A stretch of 64,000 nucleotides of DNA from Thinopyrum elongatum (Eukaryota; Streptophyta; Magnoliopsida; Poales; Poaceae): contig CM022303.1 of the NCBI GenBank assembly GCA_011799875.1, positions 548,841,368-548,905,367 on the forward strand, given 5' to 3'. The notes beneath the pieces are model-generated. The model was given only the letters and a program-made list of their open reading frames with translations, ran no database searches and was not told where the DNA came from. Position numbers and translations under genes: made by a program. This document shows, in pieces, positions 46,367-58,270 of this stretch (positions are counted from its first letter, which is position 1; each line of letters begins with the position of its first letter).

Positions 46367-47570
46367 AGATATGCAAAACTATTAAGACTAAGTTCATGAT
46401 AAATTTAAGTTCAATTAATCAAATTACTAATGAACTTCCACTTAAATTAACATCCCTCAAGTCATCTAAGTGATACATGATCCAAATCAACTAACCCATG
46501 TCCGATCATCACGTGAGATGGGATAGTCATTAATGGTGAACATCTCTATGTTGATCATATCTACTATATGACTCACGTTCGACCTTTCGGTCTCCAGTGT
46601 TCCGAGACCATGTCTGTACATGCTAGGCTCGTCAAGTTTAACCCAAGTATTCTGCATGTGCAAAACTGTCTTACACCCGTTGTATGTGAACGTAGAGTCT
46701 ATCACACCCAATCATTACGTGGTGCTTCGAAACGATGAACTTTGGCAACGGTGCATACTCGGGGAGAACACTTTTATCTTGAAATTTAGTGAAGGGATCA
46801 TCTTATAATGCTACCACCGTTCTAAGCAAAATAAGATGCATAAAGGATAAACATCACATGCAATCAAAATATGTGACATGATATGGCCATCATCATCTTG
46901 TGCTTTTGATCTCCATCTCCAAAGCATCGTCATGATCTCCATTGTCACCGGCTCGACACCTTGATCTCCATCGTTGCGTCGGGGTCATCTCGCCAACTAT
47001 TGCTTCTACAACTATCGCTAACGCATAGTGATAAAGTAAAGCAATTACATGGCGCTTGCATTTAATACAATAAAGAGACAACCATAAGGCTCCTGCCGGT
47101 TGCCGATAATTTACAAAACATGATCATCTCATACAATAATGTATATCACATCATGTCTTGACCATATCACATCACAACATGCCTTGCAAAACCAAGTTAG
47201 ACGTCCTCTACTTTGTTGTTGCAAGTTTTACGTGGCTGCTACGGGCTTCTAGCAAGAACTGTTCTTACCTACGGCAAAAACCACAACGGTGTTTCATCAA
47301 GTTTGTTGTTTTAACCTTCTTCAAGGACCGGCCGTAGTCAAATTCGATTCAACTAAAGTAGGAGAAACAGACACCCGCCAGCCACCTTTATGTAAAACTA
47401 GTTGCATGTCAGTCGGTGGAACCGGTCTCATGTGCGTGGACATGTAAGGTTGGTCCGGGCCGCTTCATCCCACAATACCGCCGAATCAAAAGAAGACGTT
47501 GGTGGTAAGCAGTATGAATATCACCGCCCACAATATTTGTGTTCTGCTCGTGCATATCATATACGCATAG
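46367..47570 (-). other. Leader of the minus-strand copia
   Basis: Untranslated 5' region between the primer site and gag; no supported frame. It ends with a 33-bp block (47530-47562) that is repeated exactly inside the LTR. Confidence 0.65.
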
Positions 47571-47587
47571 ACCTGGCTCGGATGCCA
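47571..47587 (-). promoter_or_regulatory. Primer binding site (initiator tRNA-Met type)
   Basis: Minus strand TGGCATCCGAGCCAGGT next to the LTR end, close to the usual TGGTATCAGAGC site. Confidence 0.75.
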
Positions 47588-47588
47588 C

Positions 47589-48672
47589 TGTTGGGAAACG
47601 TTGCATGGAAAACAATATTTGTGTTCTGCTCGTGCATATCATATCCGATGACCACCCGGTACCTCCCGAAACTCTTCTGGTGTCCGAATAGTATCGTCCT
47701 ATATATCAATCTTTACCTCCGGACCGTTCCGGAGCTCCTTGTCATGTCCGTGATCTCATTCAGGACTTCGAACAACATTCAGTCACCAAATCATATAACT
47801 CATATAACACTATATTGTCAACGAACGTTAAGCGTGCGGACCCTACGGGTTTGAGAACTATGTAGACATGACCGAGACACCTCTTCGGTGAATAACCAAT
47901 AGCAGAACCTGGATGCCCATATTGGCTCCTACATATTCTACGAAGATCTTTATCGGTCGAACCGTAATGACAACATACGCAATTCCCTTTATCCATCGGT
48001 ATGTTATTTGCCCGAGATTTGATCGTCGGTATCTTCATACCTAGTTTAATCTCATTACCGGCAAGTCTCTTTACTCGTTCCGTAATACATCATCCTGTAA
48101 CTAACTTATTATTCACTTTGCTTGCAAGGCTTCTTATGACGTTTATTACCGAGAGGGCCCAGAGATATGTCTCCGATACTCGGAGTGACAAATCCTAATC
48201 TCGATCTATGCCAACTCAACAAACACCTTTGAAGATACCTGTAGAGCATCTTTATGATCACCCAGTTACGTTGTGACATTTGATAGCACACAAGGTATTC
48301 CTCCGATATCCGGGAGTTGCATAATCTCATAGTCAAAGGAATATGTATTTGACATGAAGAAAGCAATAGCAATAAACTGAACGATCATTATGCTAAGCTA
48401 ACGGATGGGTCTTGTCCATCACATCATTCTCCTAATGATGTGATCCCGTTATCAAATGACAACACATGTCTATGGTTAGGAAACCTTAACCATCTTTGAT
48501 CAACGAGCTAGTCTAGTAGAGGCTTACTAGGGACACGGTATTTGTTTATGTATTCATAGATGTATTTAAGTTTCTGATCAATACAATTCTAGCATGAATA
48601 ATAAACCTTTATCGTGAATAAGGAAATATAAAATAACAACTTTATTATTGCCTCTAGGGCATATTTCCTTCA
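47589..48672 (-). repeat. 5' LTR of the minus-strand copia, internally deleted
   Basis: It starts tgttgggaaacg and ends tatttccttca, 1,084 bp against about 1,772 bp in the partner LTR. The missing part is replaced by a 33-bp block (47612-47644) identical to leader sequence 82 bp away (47530-47562). Confidence 0.9.
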
Positions 48673-49854
48673 CATCGCCCACGAAGGACTTGCCTCACTC
48701 AGGTAGATCTTCACGAAGTAGGCGATCTCCTTGCCCTTACAAACTTCTTGGTTCAACTCCACATCTTGACGAAGGCTCCCAAGCGACACCTGAACAATCT
48801 AGGAGACACCACTCTCCAAAAGGTAATAAATGGTGTGTTGATGATGAACTCCTTGCTTTTGTGCTTCAAATGATAGTCTCCCCAATACTCAACTCTCTCT
48901 CACAAATATGGATATGGTGGAAAGATGATTTGAGTGGAAAGCAACTTGGGGAAGGCTAGAAATCAAGATTCTTGTGGTAGGATTGGAATATCTTGATCTC
49001 AACACATGAGTAGGTGGTTCTCTCTCAGAAAATGTATGGTGGAAGTGTAGGCACGTTCTGATGGCTCTCTCACATATGGAGAGGGGGGTGGAGGGGTATA
49101 TATAGCCTCCACACAAAATCCAACCGTTACACACATTTGACCTATCTCGGTGAGACGAATAGCTAAACTCAGTGGCACCGATTAGTTCAAAAATGTGAAC
49201 GTTAGGAATCTCGGTGGGACCGATGTGCTAGGGCTTAGGGCAAACCTCATCTCGGTGGCGCTGATTGCATCAACTCGGTGAGACCGAAGTGAAGCAATAA
49301 GGCAACAGAGACTTGGTCAAGCCATCTCGGTGAGACCGATTGCAATTTCGGTGAGACCAAAATAATTGCAACAGATAACAGGGAGTTGGCAAGGCCATCT
49401 CGGTGAGACCGAGATCCGTATCGGTGTGACCGAACTGTTAGGGTTTCTGGCTGTGGCTATGTCATATGAACTCGGTGGCGCCGGATAGAAAGAATCGATG
49501 GGGCCGAGTTGGAGTTTAGGGTTTTGACATATTTGGATGGAGAAAGTGGTTGAGGGTTTTGGAGCAATATCACTAAGCATTTGAGCAAGCAAGCCATTAA
49601 GCAACACTTCATCCCCTTTTAATAGTATTGGCTTTCCTATGGACTCAATGTGATCTTGGATCACTAAAACAAAGATGAAGAGTATTGAGCTTTTGCCAAT
49701 ATATGTCCTTAGCATTTTGAGGGGTCCACATTTCTAGTCCATGCCATGCCATTCATTCAACTTCCTGAAATATTTATCTTGAATGGATATTAGTTCAATG
49801 AGCTATATGTTGTTATGAATTTCCAAAACCACCCGGGGATTAGTTGCACTTTCA

Positions 49855-50348
49855 CATACCTTAGAGAGAAGGACTTTAGTGGCAACGTGCTTGTCGTCCC
49901 AGCATATGGTGTAGCCGTCTTGCTCCCACCGAGGATGTGCCTATTGAGGTGATGTACGACATGTATACCCCCTACGAAGATGACGATGCGAGGTGCATAC
50001 ATGTGATGAGAAGAAATCAAAGGGGATTTTCTAGGGAAGAAGAAGAATCAATGGAGGAGAAACATGTGGACAACCATATTTGTTGGGGATAAGGTTGGGT
50101 GTGACAGCGGTGGGTGGGCCCTCACATGGACACGCGTCGCGCAACAGAGGCGGCAAATGAAACTCTGTTATCAGTTGGGTGAGCAACATTTACCTTATCC
50201 TTAAGCCTCTTCGATCTACAAGAATTTTATAGGATTTTTTTGCCTTTTAATTTTATGACTAGAATCCTATTCATATGAATCAATCATTTGTATTTGATAG
50301 GAAAAACATATTAGCCTAGGATCGGTGAAAAAGAGATCTCATCCTTCT
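49855..50348. other. Unassigned sequence, target of the solo LTR
   Basis: 494 bp including the right catac. No transposon signature is recognised. On the minus strand there is a frame with EQDGYTICWDDKHVATK, ending at a splice-donor-like aag/gtatg (49856), but upstream stops prevent a gene call. Confidence 0.35.
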
Positions 50349-50470
50349 TGATAACCCACAAGTATAGGGCATCAATTGTAGCCTTTCTCGTTAAGTAAGA
50401 GTGTTGAACCCAACGAGAAGCTAAAGGTAGAATTAATATTCCCTTCAAGTTCTATCGACCACCGATACAA

Positions 50471-52481
50471 TGTAGGAGATATGCCCTAGAGGCAATAATA
50501 AATACTATTATATATCTCCCTGTTCATAATTAGGTTTATGTTCTATGCTATAACTGCTATGGTTTTCGAGTCTACAAATAAAACGAGGCTTGGAGGAAGA
50601 CTCATATGCACGTGTGGAATAATAAACGGTAAAATGTATTCCTAGTCTGGCCTCTAAGACTAGCTCAAGTGTTGCATGATGGTTCTGTTTTCCTGATCAT
50701 AGGCATGTCTATGCCAACAACTTTTGAGGGCACAATGTTAGGAGAACACTTGTGTTGAATCGACCCGAATTAATGTTATGCTATGAGATACATTCGTCAT
50801 GAGTTAATGGTTAATAACACAGAGATGGTTAACGTTTGCATGATTCCTTAGACCATGAGAGTATCGAGTTTCTTCATGCTTGATTCATGAACTTTGGGGT
50901 TTGTTAAACGTCATCCGTAAATGGATGGCTATTACGGCGGCTTACGGGTTCATGGGAAAGTATGTCAAGTAACTAGATAGCTCGAGATTGGGATTTGCTC
51001 CTCCGACGATGGAGAGATATCTCTGGGCCCTCTCGGTGTTACGGTGTCCATCATCGTCTGGCCAGACACTGTGTGATTTGATCACGGGGATGCCGGAACA
51101 CGTAACGAGAAAAGAGAACAATACCGGTAACGAGGTAACTGGCTTAGTGGACAAGTTGTTGATCCACGGGAATGCCAACATGTCTCACCTCGGGTATTTG
51201 TAACATATCGCAAAGCAACAGGAATAGCACACGGCAACTGGAGGTTCACTCGAATATTCATTCGTGTGGGTATAGGGGTCAATATGGGTGTCCACGGCTC
51301 CGATGTTGATCATTGATCGGAAGGGGTTCCGTGTCATGTCTATACTTCACCGAACCTATAGGGTCACACGCTTAAGGGTCATCTATCTGCTGAATACTAG
51401 ACAGGGAGTCTGAGAGAAAATCACCGAAAAAGTTTCGGACAGCGGAAAAGTTCCGCACAGAGAGGTCACCGGATGAGTTCCGGTGAAACTGAAAAGTTGT
51501 TTCAGAGGATACCATAAAGTCAAATTGGTTTCGGCACATGCCCGATAATTCTTGGAGGGTGCCAGAATCATTCTGGAAACTTTTGGGAATTTTCTGGAAG
51601 AAAAACCGGAAATGTTCCGGAGCTGCCGGAACCACTTCAGATGCTTTTCGCAGATGAAAATCACTAATCTGGAATTGTTCCAGAACGCGTTGAAAATTAT
51701 TTTAGTGGGTACTGGAAATGTTCTAAGCCCACATAAATATTTTCAGTTCGAACGAACGCTGAAAAATGTCGTCGTGAATAGTGAAAGTGCTTTTTGGGTG
51801 GCTTCTTGGAGAAGCCACCTTGAGGGTCCTTTGGTATTTTTCCCCTTGGCTTCTTGGAGAAGCCACCCTTGGGCTTGGCCTATAAATAGGGGTGGAGGGG
51901 GCTGCCTAAAGACTCATCCCTTCTCACATACAAGTGCCATGCAATGATCTGGCTTCTCTCTCCCTCCCATGAAAAGAGTTTCGTAGAGCCGAAAGGCTGT
52001 CTGGGTTCCGGTGGGAACTAGTTCTGGACGGCGAAGCCCTGCCGGATAGATGACACCGTATGTGTGCAACTCTGTAGAGAGGTCGTAGTTTCGATCTTAG
52101 TGCCCGAGGGGCTGTTCGAGAGTGCCTCCCGAAGGGCTGTCCAAGTGACGGTCCGAGTTCTATGAGTCCTCCCGAAGGGCTGTTCGAGTGACCGTTCGAG
52201 TTTCGAAGGTCCTCCCGAAGGGCTGTCCGCGACACCGTCCGGGGGACTGTTCGACCGCCTCCCGGAGGGCTGTCTGAAGGGAAGACGAGGGGATACATCC
52301 TCGCGGTTGGGAGGTTGTAAATCCTAGCTGCGGGGATCTGCACCGCCGATCGTCATCGACTCTACTTCCGCTGCGCTACGAGTTGGTAACAAAAATGATC
52401 AAACCTTATATGCAGTCTCCATAGTGGTCCTGGGCTGGTGCGTAGGTCGGAAATTTTTGTTTTCTGCTGCGTTACCCTACA
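50471..52481 (+). repeat. Copia solo LTR (TSD tacaa)
   Basis: It starts tgtaggagatatgccc and ends cgttaccctaca (2,011 bp), flanked by tacaa at 50466-50470 and 52482-52486. It is the same family as 3157-5273. TATAAATA lies at 51881-51888. It lacks the GC-rich stretch seen at about 4550-4720 in the other copy and has gaagccacc duplications near 51805 and 51862. Confidence 0.95.
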
Positions 52482-53679
52482 TACAACCCTACGCGAGCTT
52501 AAGGTTCGCTTTACCTAGAACAAGAATAAAACTAGCAGTACTTTGTAGGTGTAAAGAGATAGGTTTGCAAGATAATAAAGAATGTGAAAATAAAAGTTAG
52601 ATGCTGTTTTACTAAAAGAACAATTAAGTTAGTATAGCGAGTGTGGAAAAGTGGTGGTAGGATTTGCGGAATTTTCCCTAAGCAATTGGCTAAGTTACTA
52701 GGCCGATAAAAAAAAATTATGTGGGAGGGGCCACTGCTAGCATGTCATCCCTTACTTGGAATTCTATGCACTTATGATTGGAACTATTAGCAAGCATCTG
52801 CAACTACCAAAGTTCATTAAGGAAAAATCCAACCATAGCATTAAGATATATTGGTCCCCCTTCAATCCCGTATGAATCAATTTCTATGATAGGAAGAAGT
52901 TTCCGTCACTCTTGCCCTCCAATGCATAGTCCTATCAACATACAACTAACCCTAGGGTGTGATTCACACGCGCGCTCATATGATGGCCACCAAAGGACAA
53001 CAACATAACCACAAGAAAATTAAACCAATCATAGCAATTCACCAATTACCCCAGAGGACAACAAAAATCTACTCAAACATCATAGGATGACAACACATCA
53101 TTGAAAAATAATATGAAGCATAAAACACCATGTTCAAGTAGGGGGTATAGCGGGTTGCCGGATAGTGGACCGCTGAATATAGATGTGGGAAGGTGATGGA
53201 GGTGTTGATGAAGATGACGGAGTTGTTGGTGTAGATAGCCGTCACACGATGATTGCCCCGGCGGCGTTCCGACGCCATCGGGAGAGAGGGGAAGAGAGCC
53301 CTCCTCCTTCTTATTCTTGCTTGGCCTTCCCCCCTAGATGGGAGGAGGATTCCCCCTCTTGTCCTTGATCTCCATGGCTCCTGGAGGGCAGGAGCCGCTC
53401 CGAGATTGGATCTCTCTCCGTTTCTCTTCTGTTTCGCGTTCCTGTTTTCTGGCCGAAAACCGTTTCTTAAATTCCTGGAGATCCGTAACTCCGATTGGAC
53501 TGAAATTTTGAGGGGATTTTCTTCCGGATATTATCTTTCTTACGGCGAAAGAAGGGCACCAACCGCCTTACAGGGGCGCCACAAGCCTGCCAGACGCGCC
53601 CTGGGTAGGGGCGCACCCTCTGGGCTTGTGGGCCCCTCGAGCATCGTCCCGCGTTGATTCTTTTCCCAAAAATCACATA

Positions 53680-53791
53680 AGGGCAGCCCGGTGCATGTAG
53701 TTCCCGCTTGTGCAGGGTCCAGGGAAGGGTCCGACCACTTTGGGTCTATTGTACGCATCCTTTCTCTACATTTCTGTAAGAGGTTGTTCCG
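53680..53791 (-). mobile_element. Au-type SINE, 5' truncated
   Basis: On the plus strand it begins agggcagcccggtgcatg and continues with gggtccgaccactttggg, which is the 3' body of the Au SINE in reverse. It is flanked by a 12-bp duplication aaaaatcacata (53668-53679 and 53792-53803). The tRNA-like head with the internal promoter is missing, as expected from 5' truncation on insertion. Confidence 0.85.
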
Positions 53792-54022
53792 AAAAATCAC
53801 ATATATTCCAAAATAAATCTCCGTAAATTTTTATCGCGTTTGGACTTTGTTTGATATGGATATTCTGCGAAACAAAAAAATGCAAAAAACAGGAACTGGC
53901 ACTAGGCACTGGATCAATATGTTAGTCCCAAAAATAATATAAAATATTACCGAAAGTATATGAAAGTTGTAGAATATTGGCATGAAACAATCAAAATTTA
54001 TAGATACGACGGAGACGTATCA

Positions 54023-56075
54023 GCATCCCCAAGTTTAATTCCTGCTCGTCCTCGAGCAGGTAAATGATAAAAAAGATAATTTTTGACGTGGAATGCTACC
54101 TAGCATAATCTTGATCATATAATTTAATCATGGCATGAATATTAAGATACGAGTGATTTAAAGCGATAGTCCATAATTTGATATAAAGACATCGATACTC
54201 AGGCATACCAACAAACAATCATGCCTTTCAAAATAAAAATGCTAAAGACCGTTATCCCTACAAAATCATATAGTCTTGTCATGCTCCATCTTCTTGACAC
54301 AAAGTATTTATCATGCACAACTCCGATAAACAAGTCGAGCAATTGATTCATACTTTTTAATGCGCTTCAGCTTTTTCAACTCCCACGCAATACATGAGCA
54401 TAAGCCATGGACATAGCACTATGGATGGAATAGAATACGGTGGTAGAGGTTAATATGGAGAAGACAAAAAAGAAAGAAAGTCTCACATCCACACGGCTAA
54501 TCAACGGGCTATGGAGAGGCCCACCAATTGATGTCAATGCGAGAAGTAGGGATTGCCATGCAACAGATGCACTAAAAGTTATAAGTGTATGAAAGCTCAA
54601 AATGAAAACTAAGTAGGTGTGCATCCAACTTGCTTGCTTATGAAGACCTCAGGCATTTGAGGAAGCCCATCATCGGAATATACAAGCCAAGTTCTATAAT
54701 GAAAATTTCCACTAGTATATGAAAGTGACTACATAGGAGACTATCTATATGAAAAACATGGTGCTACTTTGAAGCACAAGTATGGAAAAATGATAGCAAC
54801 ATTGCCCCTTCTCTCTTTTTCTCTCATTTTTTGTTTTCTCTTCTTTTTTATTTTTTTATTTTTTGTTGGGCTCTTTTGGCCTCTTTTTTTCGCCCGGAGT
54901 CTCATCCTAACTTGTGGGGGAATCATAGTCTCCATCATCCTTTCCTCACTTGGACAATGCTATAATAATGATGATCATCACATTTCTATTTACTTACAAC
55001 TCGATATTACAACTCGATATCTAGAACAATATGACCCTATATGAATTTCTCTGGTAGTCTACCAGGATGTACAATGATCTAGCGTAGCAAAAGATATAAA
55101 AAAAGGGACAAGCCATGAAAATATCATGCTAGCTATGTTACGATCATGCGAAGCAATATGACAATGAATGCTCAAGTCATGTATATGATGATGATGAAAG
55201 TTGCATGGCAATATATCTTGAAATGGCTATGGAAATGCATAATAGATATGTATGGTGGCTATTTTGAGGAAGATATAAGGAGGCTTATGTGTGATAGAGC
55301 GTATCATATCACGGGGTTTGGATGCACCAGAGAAGTTTGCGCCAACTCTCGAGGTGAGAAAGGGCAATGCACGGTACCGAAGAGGCTAGCAAATTACGAA
55401 AAGGTGAGAGTGCGTGTAATACATGGACTCACATTAGTCATAAAGAACTCACATACTTATTGTAAAAGTCTATTAGCCTTCAAAGCAAAGTACTACTACG
55501 CATGTCCCTAGGGGAATAGATTGGTAGAAAAGACCATCGTTCGTCTCCGACCGCCACTCATAAGAAAGACAATCAATAATAAATCATACTCCAATATTCT
55601 TACTAAACCACATAGTACCTCCCATATATCACCATCTTAATATCGCAAAACTATTACAAGGAATCAAACATATCATATTCAGTGATCTACAAGTTTTATG
55701 TAGGATTTACTGACTAACCATGTGAACGACCAATTCGTGTTGACTCACTAAATAGATATAAATGAAGCATGAGAGTTTAATTTTTTCTACAAAAGACCAC
55801 ACTCTAATAAATATAAGTGAAGAAAAAAAGCATTCTACAAATAATGTTTTTATATATGTAGAGAAACAGGCATCCAAACTTCAAATGATACAAGTGAAGC
55901 ACACGAAACATTCTATAAAGCCATACTCAAAAGATATAAGTGAAGTGCAAAGAGCATTCTATAAAATCAACCAAGGACTATCCCATACCAGCATGGTGCA
56001 TTATTAAAAGAAAAAATAAAAGTCACACGACGCTCCAAGAGTTTACGCATATCATGTGAACAAAACAAAAACCGA
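54023..56075 (-). mobile_element. Truncated interior of the minus-strand gypsy element
   Basis: It starts with the polypurine tract and follows 11948-13985 closely (for example cctgctcgtcctcgagcagg, gcaatatatcttgaaatgg, gaccgccactcataag). The match ends near 56075, where LINE-derived sequence begins, so gag, primer site and the other LTR are lost. The breakpoint is approximate. No gene. Confidence 0.75.
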
Positions 56076-56104
56076 AACATATCGATAATTGTCGAAGAAG
56101 AAAG

Positions 56105-57334
56105 ATGAATGCGCGATGTAACCGAATTATTGTCAATTCCGACAATCTGGAGCTTAGAGCATCTACAGCCGGACTTGGCAAATCCGCTGGCCCCTCATAT
56201 GTTGTGTCGCACATCCACATACCTCAAATTTCGATCCTCAAACCCATGCAATCCATGCACGTCGATCATACGATACAAATTGTCCGAATTCAACAGTTCG
56301 AAACAAAGCAAAGCAAATCATAGTTCAACAAACCGGACATGCCAAAATGAATTCAATGTCCGAGCTTGACGGATGGCTTCGGATCACTGGTCGGGCGGCT
56401 GCTCAAACCAGAATGCGTCGTGCCCCAGGCGAAATGCGTCCTGCTCGTCCTGCTCCGCCTGCATTCGGGTTGCCTCATCCGCCTATCCGTGACGCAACCG
56501 CCCTCACCGTCTCGTACTCCCTAAGGTCGTTGATCTCCTTCTTCTTGTCCGCGTGGGCGCTCGGATGGACGGGGTGCGGGGTTCCGGGCGCGGCGGAGGA
56601 GACAACTGCTCCACCATGTCCGAACCTCCCTGCGCCGCCACCGCCGCCTCCCTCTCTCGCTGCCGGCGTCGTCGCAACTTCCGTGCGACATTCTCCTCCT
56701 TGCAAGTCGGAGCCGACGAAGGGACACTGACAGACGAGACGAACCGCGTCTTCGTCGCGACGGTCTGGGACGGGATGGACGACATCTCTGACAATGGATC
56801 GGGACCGGTGGTGAGGATTGGGAGCAAAGGTGGAGGAAGGCGAGGGTTCGGGGGCGGGAAAGGTTCGACGGGCGGCGGGAGGAGGAAGGGTTTGGTGGAT
56901 TTGGTACAATTTGCGGTAGGGTCGGGCTGTCGGCCCCCATATCCGCCCCCTATTTGGGCTGGATACGAGAGGTGTCAGTCATCCCGAGCGTTTGAGGCCC
57001 GTTTAATGAGCCCGTCCGAATCAAAATTTTACGACCGGACAGTGACCGGGCGGCCTGCCCGGACGTATGAGGCACCCGACTTTAGATGCTCCTATGGAGA
57101 TTATGAAGAGTGGAGGCAATTTTTCTGGTAACGCTGCTGCCATCATTGATGATTGTTATCACCTGGCGTGTGAATATCCTTCGAGTATTGTCCGAGAGAA
57201 GCTAATGTCGTTGCACATGAATTAGCCAAAACAGCTAGATCGTCGTTTTGCAAGGAGTGGACTGAAGATGCTCCTAACGAGCTACTTCCTCTATTGATCA
57301 AAGATGTAAACCTGGTTACTACTAGTAGTTAATA
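56105..57334 (+). pseudogene. LINE 3' end: RNase H-like domain fragment
   Basis: The left piece (56105-56156) reads RCNRIIVNSDNLE. The right piece (57095-57334) reads MKSGGNFSGNAAAIIDDC, then after one frameshift FEYCPREANVVAHELAK and a C-terminal LLPLLIKDVNLVTTSS followed by TAA. This is the C-terminal RNase H-like (RVT_3) region that ends many plant LINEs. A-rich tracts follow (57358-57401). A Mutator-like element splits it. The 5' part of the LINE is absent. Confidence 0.7.
56157..57094. mobile_element. Mutator-like element, 938 bp, in the LINE fragment
   Basis: The left end gagcatctacagccgg is the inverse of the right end (ccgactttagatgctc, followed by three more bases, cta). It is flanked by tggagctta (56148-56156) and tggagatta (57095-57103), a 9-bp duplication with one mismatch. 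The RNase H reading resumes across it. The interior is GC-rich with long frames on both strands (for example minus-strand CKEENVARKLRRRRQ), but none is assignable. Confidence 0.72.
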
Positions 57335-58270
57335 AAGGGGAAGTAAATCTATATTGTCAAAAAAAAAAGGGGAAGTAAATCTATCAACAAAAAAAAAAAA
57401 ACAAGCAAAGATGATCTGATCCTACATACCACATTTTTTTTATAAAGGAGACTTTTGATATTGACATGCCTTTCAAATGTAACTTTGTCCATAAGTTTCT
57501 ACCGCACAATAACCATATAATTGTTATTTTACATTAATATTTTCCGAAACAAATCCAAGTATATGATTTTCACATATCAAAATATTAATGGGGAAAAAGG
57601 TTTAAAGTTTGACTAATACAGGACTGGAGGGACTAGCGCCATTCAAACCATACCGCACACGCTAGTAAATGGACAACACATTTCCAAGTAGTGTCCAAAT
57701 TGGATGCTCAGGTTTTGGATGAAGGTTAGCTAAAAAAGAAACCAACAACCAAAGGAAACAGCACCTCAGCAAAATTTGCTAGTACTATAAAATTTAAAGA
57801 TGTTAGAATCTGTTTTGTGGGGCATCATGATGCGCATGAAACCAAACAACCATCAAATCTTTCGAGCAGAACACAGCGACCAAGCTACAGTAAAGATAGC
57901 AAACAACCCCGAATAAAATCACCCGGCCCATCCTAGTGTACACAAGGCCTCTGACCAAAACAGGTAAGTTGCATGCAAACATTTAACCGAACAAATCGAA
58001 TTTCAGAGGTCAGGTATGAACCAACAATGAATCTACCACAACACACAAACCGTGCTTAATGCATCAACTTCAGACCGGTTTCTCAGCATACATTTACGGA
58101 AGAACCGAATAATCCTGAATCACCTGCGCTAATGCATGAGATAGCTGAAGATGAAAGGCGTATGGAAATGGAGGAAATGAATGGTATCATATAAGTGCTG
58201 GTGTGACCATAATCTGTCACTGTTCCGCTTGTAGAGCACCAATGGATGACAAGACAGGAAAAGGATGACG
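57335..58270. other. LINE tail and downstream region of NTAN1
   Basis: A-rich LINE tail with a duplicated ggggaagtaaatctat (about 57338 and 57369), then AT-rich DNA without a gene. The right half should contain the 3' untranslated region of NTAN1. A diverged MITE-like stretch may lie at 57420-57640. Confidence 0.45.

Larger units (their letters stand above)
17821..48672 (-). mobile_element. Minus-strand copia element hosting the CACTA
   Basis: It is flanked by catcg at 17816-17820 and 48673-48677. Outer ends are tgttgggaaacg and tatttccttca. Read on the minus strand: 5' LTR (48672-47589), tRNA-iMet-type primer site, leader, broken polyprotein (46366-41279), polypurine tract, then a 3' LTR (41245-17821) split by a 21.65-kb CACTA element. 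Without its insertions the element is about 8 kb. Confidence 0.92.
17434..49854. repeat. Solo LTR split by nested insertions (TSD catac)
   Basis: The two pieces are 17434-17820 and 48678-49854. The first starts TGTAGGATCGAAAG, the second ends TTGCACTTTCA, and both are flanked by catac (17429-17433 and 49855-49859). Joined they make about 1.56 kb with no internal domain, hence a solo LTR. The right piece carries many short ctcggtgagaccga-type repeats (49140-49510). A TATA-like tatatatag lies at 49096-49104. The orientation is uncertain, and the family is common in Triticeae but not named here. Confidence 0.8.
50349..54022 (-). repeat. Gypsy 3' LTR, minus strand, split by a copia solo LTR
   Basis: The plus strand starts tgataacccacaagtatagg and ends ggagacgtatca, next to a polypurine tract (catccccaagttta on the plus strand). 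Without the 2-kb insertion it is about 1.66 kb. It belongs to the Athila-type group of 10552-11936 and 15828-17394 but differs from both in its U5 end. It also contains an Au SINE. Confidence 0.8.

Noticed and set aside
17820..48672. The repeated tgttgggaaacgttgc as two separate copia elements
   Set aside because: The matching catcg duplications, a single primer site and a single polypurine tract show one element with two LTRs.
56347..57131. Pro/Ala/Arg-rich frames on both strands as a host gene
   Set aside because: They lie inside a TIR-bounded element with a 9-bp duplication, and overlapping frames on both strands point to GC bias. A captured fragment remains possible and is noted as a finding.
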